From contig CANTFL010000389.1 in assembly GCA_947650285.1 (NCBI GenBank), positions 186,001-250,000 on the forward strand: a stretch of 64,000 bases of DNA, in the 5' to 3' direction. Within the stretch, counting starts at the first letter, position 1; the number at the start of each line of letters is the position of its first letter. The DNA comes from Hyaloperonospora brassicae. Taxonomy: Eukaryota > Oomycota > Peronosporomycetes > Peronosporales > Peronosporaceae. The translations under genes were made by a program, and so were the position numbers. The notes beneath the pieces are model-generated. The model saw only the letters and a program-made list of their open reading frames with translations. It ran no database searches and was not told the origin of the DNA. This document shows positions 53,351 through 64,000 of the stretch, piece by piece.

Positions 53351-56300
53351 ACACTCAGTGTTAAGATAAAAAGATTGTCGTGAATAAACAGAGATTTGGC
53401 TTGCTGTTGCTGGATTCGTGAAAAGCTCAGACGTTTCGGATTACGGCTTTTTATGCTGATCCGCTATATTGTTGATACACTTCGCAACTGCGTCGAAATG
53501 CGGGTTATTGATTCTTGTTAGCAAAATCGTTCCGCTCTGTACTAAAAGACACCGTGATTGGGGTGATACAATCTCCAATTTAATTTTCTAACGTAGGACG
53601 ACGATTGAACTTTTGCAATGGTTTAACATATGAGAGAAGAGCTTCTCATTTTAAATTCAACACTGTTTTGTGACTTTTGAACACCGGCAACCGACCATCT
53701 ATCCCTACAACAGTTTTCCATCTGTCGTCATTATCCACTGATGTCGAGGTGGACAGTCGGTTGCGGTGATGTGATTCTGTATTGGACTACCACCTTCGTG
53801 ACAGTCCACGTAGATCCGTTGTGAAGAGTCTAAGATCGTTCGGGGAATAGACGGGTAGAAATGGTAAATCTGAAAAACTTGTGATAAACATAGTGAATTG
53901 TGTTTGCTCATCAATGAGATTGTATGCGATACGGTTCACGAGAATATCCTGTGTGTAACGCGTGATGATGCATACTACTCGTACCCTGCTATAGGTCAAG
54001 CTGCCAGAAAAAGACACGTGGCGCTTCAGATGTTTGTCTTTGCAGAACTGTAGAGTTTTAGACTACCTAATTACGTCTGGGTAGTTATGATTTCGTCTCA
54101 CGTCTGACGTACGGAACATCAATTCAGGTAAGACACACCGCCTTAACCTGCGTTGCATTGTAATCGGTGCAAAGAGCTTTGGTGGTGTCTTTCATCACAG
54201 AAAACGCCTCCCTGTACCTCCTTGCACCTGTAGATGTCACTCTTCAAACTTTTGGGTTAGTGCACTTGAATCGGTGCAACAATAATAGCCTCTGATTGTT
54301 GTTTTTCTACAGCCCATAGTCTGATAACCCTGTTCCATCTATAGCTGCTTCTTCATATGATGTTGAAGCAAGTCACTTAATTCTGCGACCCCGGTGTGTC
54401 CGTGTTAAACAAGCTTGGCGATTGTGGCAGTTTTAACCGTCGATCTTTCGGTTAAACAATATGACACTGACAACTGGACCACGGACGATCCAACGCATGT
54501 GTTTCTTTAAGATCCATCCGACACCGCGACATCTGTCAAAAAGGGAAAAGCCTGTAAAAAGCTTGATATGTGCGATAATCTCACCCACGAAGTCTCCTTA
54601 ACAATGGGTGTCTGCACTTACACCGACAAACATCATACACTGACCTACACTGATAAACAGTGCAGGCATGCGTCTCGACACTTGAGCATAGCAGAGTATA
54701 TAGAAAGCGCAATCAACAAAACGGTAACACTTCGGTGTAGGGAAAAATAGAATGACATTTATATAGCAAAGTCTTTATAATACATGTTGTTCAATCCTAC
54801 ATGGATATGGCTACAAGTTTGTATGTGGCTACCTGCTTTCTGTCGCAAACTGCGCGCATCCGTCAGCAGTCGGACGCAATTCAGGCTGCTAAAATGACCT
54901 ATGTCAGCCAATGAGCAAGGATGCGTGAATACTAGGACACGTTAAACATCTCCAACTGAAAGACTTCCTATGTCCGAATCTATCTCCACCTACACAGATA
55001 CATATAATCAATTGCTTTTGGGTCGTAATTTGTGCTCGTCTTGACGGATGGCAAAACGATAGCGGTACATAGCACCGAAGTCGACGCTAAGAACTGCTCA
55101 AAGAACACAATCAAACTTTAAGGGGAAACCACGACCCTGCCCTGGTCCCCGCCGATTCAATAGGAAGCGAAATAGCCCCCGAAAAGCCGAGTCTTACATT
55201 CAATGTGTCACCTCCCGCCGCAACTACATTCCTATGAATGTACGCGGACCTACGAAAACGAAACCATCGGGATAAGGTAGGACCGTAATCCGCCTACGGC
55301 ATTCTAAATTTAGCTCTGTCATGCAGCTAATCAATTCTTCTGCAACATCAGGGCGACATGCTAGAGTTGACGAGCTCTACCCCGACTGGGCACACCTGCT
55401 GGAAGAACAAAATTCAAATCGAATTGGCTTTGCACACTACTGCATCACAGCTCTCGTTGATATACAGGGTTCAGTGGACAACGCGAGGATATAGAAGACG
55501 ATCACAGGACAATAATTTAAGGATAGCGAAAGACAATTTCGATCAGCATGACAGTCTTGTGACTCTTTTCCGACGCGCATGTCTCTACAAACGATGACAA
55601 TATGCAGCTACATACTATTGCTGGGCATATCTGTATCTTGTTTGACAGTATGACCGGGAAACAATTGTGGATACGCCGTCGCGCTCAATCTGCTGATGAG
55701 CCTACTTCATGAAGAGTGCTAAGTTGCAAAGGTATAGTAGTGTACCTGCTCTTCAAATATTTATGTGAACAAGCGCCCTGGGGCCAATGATATGCAGTGG
55801 ACTGACAAAAATGTGCACATCCAGGAGATGCCAAGGTAACGGATACACCGTTTTAAGCGCAGCTGTCTACTAATATCTAACGATTTCTCGGCGCATGTAG
55901 ATTCTTATACAGAGTCACTTGTCCGCTAAATGAATGGTCCAGCCTCTAGCGTATATGGATACTGATAGCTCGAACTTTAGCAGACGAATGCACCGCGTAA
56001 CGCACTCAGTGAACTGAAATAACAACATTAGGCGGGATTCGGATCACGCGTATCGAGGTCATTGCAATAAAGATTCAAATGAGGTTAAACTTATACCGAG
56101 ACCAGCTACGTGCTCATACCTTGTCTTAGGCCCTTGAACGCATCTCGTGCATGTAAACTTTAATAAACGGTATTTCAATTCTTCCTATACGAAGCGCATG
56201 ATTACGTAAATGATAAATTAGCTCAAGGACATACGTGGCATCCCCATCATTAATTATTAAAACAAACAGGTAAATGCGTGCAGAAATTGGCATGCTTATG

Positions 56301-57649
56301 ATACAGCAAAACGTTTTGATTGAAAGACAATCAAAACAATAATTCGTGTGATGTCAAAGCATTGATTGTTGAACAATAAGAATTTCTCTAACAGCTGTCA
56401 ACATTGGAGAACGTGATGTAGGCAGTAAGAACATGTGAAGTTATAGTGGAAAAAATGAAGTGGTGAGGCGTGCCGAAAATTTCCCTGAAGCATTCAAAGT
56501 AGCACGACCATCACCGCCTCAGCGTTTAAGCACCCATCATATAAGAGCTAGTCTCGAAGTAATGAAGGTTCTCTTCAGATGTAGCCGATATCCGTGACTT
56601 AATCTCATTTAAAGTGGCTGAAGGATATTAGATATTTACTTGATCGGGTGCGGGATTTTTACTTGGACATTGAAGATGCCGCACTTGATTCGATACTTCC
56701 TGGTAGCCCATAGTATCCTGCCCCGGGAAATGTCGGTAACTCAACGGAAGAGGTGAATTCTGTCCACGATACAACTGATTGAAGCATTTCCTTCTCGGCG
56801 AGATTCTTCTTTTCGGATTATAAATATATTGCGAATATTACTGGACCTGTCCTCCAGACACTGAAACAATGATTTAATCGCTTATTATAGCTGCTGCTTG
56901 ATACACTTGTTCAGTACACGACATAGAATCATTGGCACTCAAAACCTCTAGCAGCAAAACCATCATGACTGCCGTTATAAAGGTAGGACTTGAGCGGCCT
57001 GTTGAACATCATGGGTGCAAATTTAAAATAAAAAATGCTTTTATAATGCTAATACCAACTACGTGTGACGCCTGTTGCCGTGCATGATTGTTTGCTGCAA
57101 AAACTCGCTAACTGCAGCGGGGATTTGTTATAACAATACTCACGACATACACTGCATCGATTTTGTCGCTTTGTGCTACTTTCTTCGGCTGTCAAGATCC
57201 TTATCGGATGATTTTTTCGGTTTGTGGCAAGTTTTTTTATTCTTGCATTGACGTACTACTCACAAGCACAAAAGCTTTGCAGATGAACCAATGAGCATAT
57301 ATATCGGCTGGATTCAAATAGCATCCGGTCCATCGGTAATTAAAATGCGAAGTAAATTATGCTGACAAGGAAGACCAATGTTGCTCATACAAAAGTCGGG
57401 GCACCCTTTAACATCACGCTTAAGAGGTAATGATCGTAGTCTTGGCGAGGCGGAGATGCTTCAACATGATGGCGATCGCGTAGGCTGATACCTCCTTGTA
57501 AACATCCACAAACATATGTTTTTGAACAGTAGGAAGAAATGCTTTGTCCCGCGATCTAGCGAGTTTGATGCTATCTTGTTATTTTTTGCAGAAAAGCTTC
57601 ATGCAAGGAAAAACAGAGAAAAAAACATTTGCGAAGTTCCAATGTCTTT
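53351..57649. other. Gene-poor stretch with dispersed repeat
   Basis: No gene supported. Contains 54941-55076, which is repeated in inverted orientation at 59784-59921. Short ORFs (for example 54568-54750 and 55358-55597) show no domain. Confidence 0.45.
54941..55076 (+). repeat. Dispersed repeat, copy A
   Basis: About 136 bp that matches the reverse complement of 59784-59921 at well over 80 percent by eye. Element family unknown. Confidence 0.75.
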
Positions 57650-58777
57650 TTACATGCTGCATGCGCACTTTAAACTTTATATGAAGAAATTTGTTCAAAA
57701 TGCTTGACTCCCGCCAGGTAAGCACCACAAAACTTATTTTTGTAGAGTATAAACCAGCTTTGTTCAATAATCTCATGACACAATTGCAGAATATTCCCTC
57801 CCATGTCACGCCACGCTTGTTCAAATTGATCTTGATGTTTTATGTCCAAGACTAAACGCGACCACATCTTCATAAACACAGCAAACGTCCACAGGATGCC
57901 CCTCTCTACCTCTATTAAAGAAAATCTCTTTGGTGGCGGGCCTTGATATTGCTTTGAATATGCCAAAAACAAAGTTAGGGGTGTACTTGGGGAATTTTGC
58001 ACCAATGGCATTCATGAAGGCCAGATTAGCATCGGTAATAATTACACCATAATTAGTTAAAAGGCTCTATTCCAAAAGAGTCTTAAGTATCCATGTCAAG
58101 TCCACTTGTGCTGCGCTCTGTAGCAAACATAATGACAATGTGTACGTAATATTGGTACTGGTAGATGAAATCACATGAAGCATACCTGCTCCATATTTGT
58201 TCGTTCGGTATGTTTCGTCAATTTTCACCACGGCGGTGCGGCGTTCCTCGAAAAGAAGCTGAGGGATGCTATTTGGAAGTACAAGCAGGTGAGTAATATG
58301 AGACTCCAACGAAACTTTTGTCCTAAAAATAGTACCATCATCCTGACGATCTCGAATCAAAGCCTTAGTTTCAGGAATTCCACCTCTCTGCTTTTGACGA
58401 TACTTTTGACGCATATTCATGATGCACCTTGCTATCAGTATGAGCCCTTGATGATACGTGACCTCAAGATTCACTAGTATCGATGGTACTTGTCTGGGCT
58501 TTGATCAAATTCATTACGAAAGCGTTCTGTTCCATGGTAGCGTGACAAGCACTGAATTAATGACATATATTATCTGCTGGGGCGGCGATTGTGCAGTCCG
58601 TCCACGGTAATCTGGTAAGCGATACCGCACAGGTCGATTCGACAAGACCATTTGCAACCTGTTAAACGACTCTGGGTGTTTCTTTAATGACGCGATCCTT
58701 GATGCCGGATCCATCAGTGCCACAGATAATATACTGAGTCTTCCGAAACAACTTTCCCGTCCGGGTGCTGACTTCAT
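57650..58777 (-). pseudogene. MULE-type transposase relic
   Basis: On the minus strand the MULE core is recognisable: VVKIDETYRTNKYGAGMLHV followed by TSTNITYTLSLCLLQS and TWILKTLLE (58474-58067), then VIITDANLAFMNAIGAKFPKY (about 58045-57960). This corresponds to the DGTYKTN...TD..LA.MNAI pattern of Mutator-like transposases and FAR1-related genes. A preceding segment (58777-58514) may be the DNA-binding part. Frames are broken; inverted repeats and target duplication were not found. Confidence 0.65.
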
Positions 58778-58954
58778 CCATTGCTCTGTTCTGATTATGT
58801 CGCTTCTTATTCTTAGGTAAGAAGCCTCTATGACTACATTCCTCGAAAATAGCTTAAAAAGCAGCCTTAAAACTTATAAAAGTGTGGCATTCAAAATGGT
58901 CGTGCAGCTTATCAGCCAATCATTCGAGCTGTTCAAGGCGATTCTTGGGAGGCT

Positions 58955-59076
58955 AACGTGTCCGGTTCCTTCAACGTGGCGTGAAAGAAAGACTCGCGCT
59001 GGGACTAACCTAACAAACGTGTCCGGTTCCTTCAACGTGGCGTGAAATAAAGACTATCGCTGGGACTATCCTAACA
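58955..59076. repeat. 61-bp tandem duplication
   Basis: Two adjacent copies starting aacgtgtccggttccttcaa at 58955 and 59016, with few differences. Confidence 0.85.
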
Positions 59077-59174
59077 GCTCGACCTCTCTCTGTGACGAAA
59101 ACAAATACAAACACACGACCACACACGGCCAGCCGACCAGGACATTAATGTCGTCGACAATAAGTCAGCCACTT

Positions 59175-59417
59175 TTAACGGGAGCTAAAATTAGGTGTAT
59201 CTCTAATAAACGCTTGATCGGAGTCGGAGAGATTTTGCACTTCACTCTCCAAATAGTTAGACTCGAAACAGCTGTCGTTACCATGAGCAACGTACAGCAA
59301 TTCTCGAGTCTGAGTTAATTTCCAACTGTGCCCTTCAGATTCGCTACTGTCCTTCGCTACAGTAGTGGCCACACATAGTATCGAATTTCTACTTATATTC
59401 GAGACGTTAAGTCGCAT
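59175..59417 (-). CDS. Small ORF, possible secreted-protein fragment (80 aa)
   Basis: ATG-initiated. The first 22 residues could be a weak signal peptide (MRLNVSNISR then NSILCVATTVA before KD). It is followed by a polar region with RELL at about residue 38 and an acidic LESEV near 56. That order faintly recalls RXLR-type secreted oomycete proteins, but the motifs are poor and the ORF is short. It could equally be chance or a degraded fragment. No homology is claimed. Confidence 0.2.
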   Translation of the reverse strand: MRLNVSNISRNSILCVATTVAKDSSESEGHSWKLTQTRELLYVAHGNDSCFESNYLESEVQNLSDSDQAFIRDTPNFSSR

Positions 59418-59562
59418 GTTGCCATCAACCTTGGACTGCTGGGTATACGTAATCGATCAGTCTTTGTCTAGCTGACGATTCTCCATCCAGTAATCTGAAA
59501 CCAGTAGCTCAATAAGTCGCAATAGGATCAAATGGAGATAAACAGTGAGCTTTGCAGCACGT

Positions 59563-59675
59563 ACCTGGCTCGAACCTGTATTACGTCAGTGCAGCACCTT
59601 GGCTCAAACCTGTCGTACGTCAGTGCAGAACCTTGGATCGAACTTGTCTTGCGTCAGTGCAGGACCTTGGCTCGG
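59563..59675. repeat. 34-bp tandem repeat, about three copies
   Basis: Unit of the form acctTGGctcgaacctgt...acgtcagtgcag, three copies plus a partial fourth, with several substitutions. Confidence 0.85.
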
Positions 59676-59783
59676 AATTTATCAATGCATATTCTTATAC
59701 GCTAAGGCGTAACGTTTAGCAATGGTGTGGGGGAGAGGACTGTCGCCTTTAAATATATGATACGTTTGTATTGATCGCAAGAT

Positions 59784-59921
59784 GCGGTGCTATGTACCGC
59801 TGTCATTTTGCCGTCTATCAAGACGAGCACAAATTACGACCCAAAAATAACTGACTATATGTATAGGTGTAGTTGGAGATAGAGTCGAACATAGGAAGTC
59901 TTTCAGTTGGAGATGTTTAAC
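59784..59921 (-). repeat. Dispersed repeat, copy B (inverted relative to 54941-55076)
   Basis: Reverse complement of copy A with scattered substitutions. The pair lies about 4.7 kb apart. Confidence 0.75.
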
Positions 59922-60445
59922 GCGTCCCGTGAATATTGTCAATATTCGACGATAATGTCTGAAGTGAAATATTATGTCTGATGATTTCATACACGGCTGA
60001 CCCAGGACAACAGCGGACATAATCTTCGTGTTGTTGAGACGGTCGCTCTATGTTTCGAGAGGGAAATTCGGTTTTGTTCGTACCTCAAGCAGCTGCTGGT
60101 GTTCATGAAAAGGCCACGAAGGAGGGAACATCTTGATGGCTGCATCCAGCTTGAACTAGCGTCATCACTACACGATATGGTGCGTCAAAGCTGCACTTGG
60201 CGTACTTATCTGACCCCTCGCTCCCTTTTGTGCCTCTTAATGAGATGATATCTCAACGCACAAGGCGCAATCAGGTGGCGGTCAACTGGTGATGCGCTAA
60301 AGCAAAGGCGATGGAACGCGGTTGTTCAACCGGACTGTGCCGCTGTATACGAATCTCGAGTGGACAATGCCCCTACGTCACGCGGTCGATAGATCCTTCT
60401 TCTTCGTTTCACACCTGATCACTTCTACCGCTTGAACCGCCAAAC

Positions 60446-60462
60446 CCCATTCAATCATTTGC
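60446..60462 (+). promoter_or_regulatory. Initiator-like element, M13 peptidase gene
   Basis: CCCATTCAATCATTTGC lies 10-26 bp before the ATG. It fits the oomycete initiator pattern (CATTY core then CATTT) and supports the start at 60472 with a very short leader. Confidence 0.5.
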
Positions 60463-60471
60463 CAAGTCGCA

Positions 60472-62868
60472 ATGACGTGGAAGCGGACGACAGTTCACGA
60501 CGCAACCGTTGCAGACGTTCCTTCGGACGTCAGTGGTGCCGTTTCGTCGCACCATCGAGAAGCGCAAGACGACGGGCAGCCACGTGCCAGTTGCAAGGAA
60601 GTGAGAGGCCTGCAAGAGGAAGATGCAGAGGCTGCCCCACCGCCGTCTCGCCTGCACCGAAAGTCGGGGGTGGCCTGGACAATGGGGAGTCTGGGCATGC
60701 TGCTCGTTGCCGTGGTCCTGCCAGTCGTTCGGGGTGCTACGCTCGACGACCCTGGAGAGCCTCGAGCTACTACTACCACCGACGCGGCCGACTGGATCAA
60801 ACTGCTGCCACAAGACGTCGCGAGTCATGTGGACACTCAAGTGGATCCGTGCGATGACCTGTACGCCTTCAGCTGTGGGTCGTGGCTGAAACAGGCTGAG
60901 ATACCCGATGGCAGGTCGAGCGTGTCTCTATTTTATACCACCGTACGCGAAGAGAATGAAAAGGTCCTGAGAGAAGTGATGGAGCAGGGCTGGCCCTTCG
61001 TCGGCGAGCTGTATGACTCGTGCATGAACTTCAGCAACACGAGCAGCGCGACAGCGGACGCGGCATCGGTGGCGTTCTTGTCGCCAGCGATCAAACAGAT
61101 TGCAGCTGCAACGAGCAAAAGCGAAGTGTTTCAGCTGGCGGGCAACTTGTCGAGAGCAGGACTTGTGTCTCAAGTCATCAGCGATCCACCGAGCTTTCTC
61201 TTTCTCACGGAGCTCACTGTATGGGCGGATGATAGAAACGCGACGACGTATGCTTTGCTCGCGTCCCAGACAGGTCTGTCGCTGCCCGATCCGCAGTATT
61301 ACATGGACCGCACACAGTTCGACTCGATCAGCGACGCGTTCCATGCGTACGTCGTGGAAGTGTTTTCGCTGATCGGCTGGGAAGCGAATGAAGCAGCGTC
61401 GCAAGCTTCTTCGGTGATTGCTTTTGAACAAGCACTAGCCCCGTTGTTCGAATCAAGCGAACAGCTCCAGGATTCGGTGGCATCGTACAACCCCATGAGT
61501 GTGGCACAAGCTGCTGAGAAGTATCCGTTGCTATTCGCACAGTTCGTAGATGGAACAGGGACACTGGAGAACCTTGTATCTCGGAACGCTAGTGTGATTG
61601 TCCGAACGCCTTCGTTCTTTGAGCGTGTCGAGGAGCTCGTGGCCGGCGATTCAGTGTCGCTCGACACTTTAAAAGCCGTGCTCACGTATCAATACATCAG
61701 CGCCCGAGCACGCTTCCTGAGTGAGCCTTTCGTTCAGGCGTATTTCTCCTTCTTCGAGCAGACACTGCGGGGTCAAGAGACGCGTACCTCACGATGGGAG
61801 GTGTGTCTTCGGCACGTAACCGACAATTTTCCTGATTTGGTTGGAAAGTACTTTGCGCTTCATCGTTTTGACAACGCTACTGAGCGACTCGCCAACCAGT
61901 TTGTGACGCAGATTCGAGCATCGTTTGAGGAGAATCTCATGCATGCGGATTGGCTGGACGAACCTACTCGACAAGGTGCTCTCGAAAAATTGGGCAAAAT
62001 GGCTAGCCTCATTGGGTACTCGAATGCGTCCGAACACTTTCCGTACGAACTAGACGGCAAGGCGCCGCTTGTTGAAAACTTGCGGATCATTAAGGAGCAT
62101 GCCTTTGATCAAGATGTGGCACGGATCGGTGGCCGAACAGACCGCAACGATTGGGTAATGTCAGGCGCTGAAGTGAGCGCGTACTACGAGCGAACGACGA
62201 ACCAGGTTATCATTCCTGCGGGCATTCTCCAGCCGCCGTTCTTTGCTCGCGGACAAGACTCGGCACGCAATTTTGGCGTGATGGGTAACATCGTTGGGCA
62301 TGAATTCACGCATGGTTTTGATGCGTCTGGAAGACTTTTTGATGGTGATGGCAACTTGCAGGACTGGTGGAGCAATAGCACAGCGACGGAGTTCTTACAG
62401 CGGACCGATTGTTTCGTGAAGCAGTACAATGAGTATGTAGTGACGAGCGCCACGGACCAGAACAAAGTACTGGGGTACGTCAACGGCAATTACACTTTGA
62501 GCGAGAACATCGCGGACAACGGTGGCCTCAAGTTGTCTTTCCACGCGTACCAAGCCTACATCGCCGAGCAGGCTACGGAAGTGAGCAAAGTCAAGAACGA
62601 AGGTGAAGCAACAACCTTTTCGAAAAGCCAGGCCGAGCCTGACTTACCTGTCGATGTGGCTGAGAAGCTCTTCTTCATCTCGTCCGCCCAGGAGTTATGC
62701 TCGAAGGAGAGTGACGCCAGGATGATGGAAAACTTAGCCGCACGCCCGCACTCGCCCGACAAGTGGCGCGTCAATGGAGTCGCAAACAACTCGCACGACT
62801 TTGCACGCGTCTTCTCTTGCCCTGCTGGTTCACGCATGAACCCGACGACGAAATGTCAGCTGTGGTAG
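60472..62868 (+). CDS. M13-family zinc metallopeptidase (neprilysin-like), 798 aa
   Basis: A type II membrane ectopeptidase that trims small peptides outside the cell. A short cytosolic N-terminus precedes a single membrane anchor at residues about 67-89 (WTMGSLGMLLVAVVLPVV). The M13 N-terminal domain opens with DPCDDLYAFSCGSWLK. The substrate-binding motif is SAYYERTTNQVIIPAG (residues 569-584). The zinc site is HEFTH at 610-614, with the third ligand in ENIAD (Glu 678, Asp 682). The protein ends in CQLW, the conserved CxxW terminus of the family. Paired Cys and several N-glycosylation sequons fit an extracellular fold. One exon, full length, all catalytic residues present. Confidence 0.93.
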   Translation: MTWKRTTVHDATVADVPSDVSGAVSSHHREAQDDGQPRASCKEVRGLQEEDAEAAPPPSRLHRKSGVAWTMGSLGMLLVAVVLPVVRGATLDDPGEPRATTTTDAADWIKLLPQDVASHVDTQVDPCDDLYAFSCGSWLKQAEIPDGRSSVSLFYTTVREENEKVLREVMEQGWPFVGELYDSCMNFSNTSSATADAASVAFLSPAIKQIAAATSKSEVFQLAGNLSRAGLVSQVISDPPSFLFLTELTVWADDRNATTYALLASQTGLSLPDPQYYMDRTQFDSISDAFHAYVVEVFSLIGWEANEAASQASSVIAFEQALAPLFESSEQLQDSVASYNPMSVAQAAEKYPLLFAQFVDGTGTLENLVSRNASVIVRTPSFFERVEELVAGDSVSLDTLKAVLTYQYISARARFLSEPFVQAYFSFFEQTLRGQETRTSRWEVCLRHVTDNFPDLVGKYFALHRFDNATERLANQFVTQIRASFEENLMHADWLDEPTRQGALEKLGKMASLIGYSNASEHFPYELDGKAPLVENLRIIKEHAFDQDVARIGGRTDRNDWVMSGAEVSAYYERTTNQVIIPAGILQPPFFARGQDSARNFGVMGNIVGHEFTHGFDASGRLFDGDGNLQDWWSNSTATEFLQRTDCFVKQYNEYVVTSATDQNKVLGYVNGNYTLSENIADNGGLKLSFHAYQAYIAEQATEVSKVKNEGEATTFSKSQAEPDLPVDVAEKLFFISSAQELCSKESDARMMENLAARPHSPDKWRVNGVANNSHDFARVFSCPAGSRMNPTTKCQLW

Positions 62869-64000
62869 TTTGCCTTTGGCGTGCTCAGAGAAAGTTGCTG
62901 CGTAAGTGTATCTTGCTAGTATAATGACCGATAACAGAGCTGAGCTGCCAAGCGAGACCTTTGGTCTTCGCATCGGAGCCATCATCATCTTTGTCTTCGA
63001 AAGACCAGAGCAGACTACGCTGACGGTTCCATTCGGGCCGCAGGCGTGCAACGCTCTTCGCCTTTGCGCTGGAAGTGAATCGACCTGCCTAGAGGGAGGT
63101 GCGGTTGCGACCTGCGATGGAGATCTGACACCCTGTCAATCCAGCTAGGCCAATGGAAGCCGCCTCGACTGAAAGTGAGTGAGCTAAGGTATCGAAGACT
63201 GGCTTATCGTCGTGGTCATAACACAGACTCGACCTGGCCAGTTCTTTATCCGAAGTACATCCACACCCCACAACAAAAAGCAGTCGATAGGAACGTTGCG
63301 TGCTGATGCGTCCGACACTAGCGTCGACAATGACGAGCGAGTCGTGACAAGAACCACAGCTTTGTCTTCAGGGAAAGCCAGTCATTCCAATGGCAACCGA
63401 ATCATCACTCACTGAGGGTCGACGATGGAATACCAGTTGTGTGGTGCCTAAGATGTAATGCCTTGACGGAGAATACAAAAGTGGTTGCATTAGGTCCTTA
63501 GTGTACACGCAAGCTGCTACTCTAAGCCTTCTGGATTCCATGCACAGTTCTTTCTCGATTTCGACTAGGACTAAACTCGATGAATTGCTCAACGTGCTCT
63601 TATACGGTCGGTCCGCAACCATTCTGGAGAGGGATTGCACAACGTGCGCGTATACGAAGTCAACCGCAATCATTCTGGAGCGGGATTGCTCACCGTGCGC
63701 GTAAACGACGTCGAAAATCATTCTGGAACGAGCGCCTTGCGCTGCAAGTTCTCTGTATGCAAACAGTGTTCGGGGCTTAAAGGTCGATGCATATGTCACG
63801 CGTCACACAGCAGACTCTGCATCCGGTCACCCTGAGCTCAAAAGCTGGCGGTTTCCTCTGATGGAAAATCTTCTTCGACGTTATCGTCAATCTGTCACGA
63901 ATAAGAGCTTTTGTGGACCGCATCGATCGCAATCAATTACTTCTCCTATGCATCCATATCCGTCCTGGGCCTGATATAACTTGACGATCGAAGAATCCCT
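62869..64000. other. Downstream intergenic region
   Basis: No supported gene. ORFs at 62906-63148 (+) and 63368-63799 (-) have no recognised domain; the latter contains a tandem repeat. Confidence 0.45.
63580..63731. repeat. 51-bp tandem repeat, about three copies
   Basis: Copies at about 63601-63650, 63651-63701 and 63702-63731, with a partial earlier copy ending at 63600. Each contains cattctgga and gtgcgcgta. The unit is a multiple of three and gives a 17-aa repeat on the minus strand (SRMI..DFVYAH). Confidence 0.75.

Noticed and set aside
1..64000. Search for tRNA, rRNA and other standard RNA genes
   Set aside because: Apart from the SINE's tRNA-like head, no cloverleaf or rRNA sequence was recognised by eye; a covariance-model scan was not possible.

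Overview
The window reads as nuclear DNA of an oomycete, most likely a Peronosporales species (Phytophthora or a downy mildew). The evidence is compact host genes with short introns of about 70-120 bp, initiator-like motifs just upstream of start codons, a PR-1/CAP secreted protein with a proline-rich tail, and long AT-rich stretches filled with Ty3/gypsy, Ty1/copia, hAT, MULE and SINE sequences in different states of decay. No species was identified; this is inference from gene style.

Layout. 1-4890: decayed gypsy copy on the minus strand, carrying a tRNA-derived SINE with target duplications. 5834-18655: a decayed copia element on the plus strand, cut by a nearly intact, very young minus-strand gypsy element at 10315-18300 (two 391-bp LTRs that look identical, 5-bp target duplication aacga). 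19.7-36.2 kb: a gene island with a BRCT/RanBP2-zinc-finger protein (+), a secreted CAP protein (-), an atlastin-type ER-fusion GTPase (-), an anoctamin (+, divergent from the GTPase) and a REXO4-like exonuclease (-). 37126-37585: a solo LTR of a related gypsy family with target duplication gagtg. 37.6-60.4 kb: gene-poor AT-rich DNA with a hAT element (44081-46827), a small inverted-repeat element, a second gypsy relic (about 49180-53350) and a MULE relic. 60472-62868: an intact M13 (neprilysin-type) metallopeptidase (+).

The most unusual signal is in the young gypsy element. From LTR to LTR, coding and non-coding alike, it is covered with short perfect inverted repeats (arms 8-13 bp, loops mostly 0-11 nt), far more than chance allows. 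Several hairpins occur at matching places in the diverged solo LTR, and one in the decayed copy, with different arm sequences that still pair. That compensatory pattern suggests selection for, or a copying mechanism that creates, element-wide hairpin structure. The same element has a 535-codon antisense ORF lying against its 3' LTR and running opposite the integrase tail and chromodomain.

The host genes form no operon or obvious pathway. They are housekeeping membrane, DNA-repair and RNA-processing genes plus two surface or secreted proteins (CAP, M13 peptidase). Exon boundaries are my own calls from splice motifs and protein continuity.
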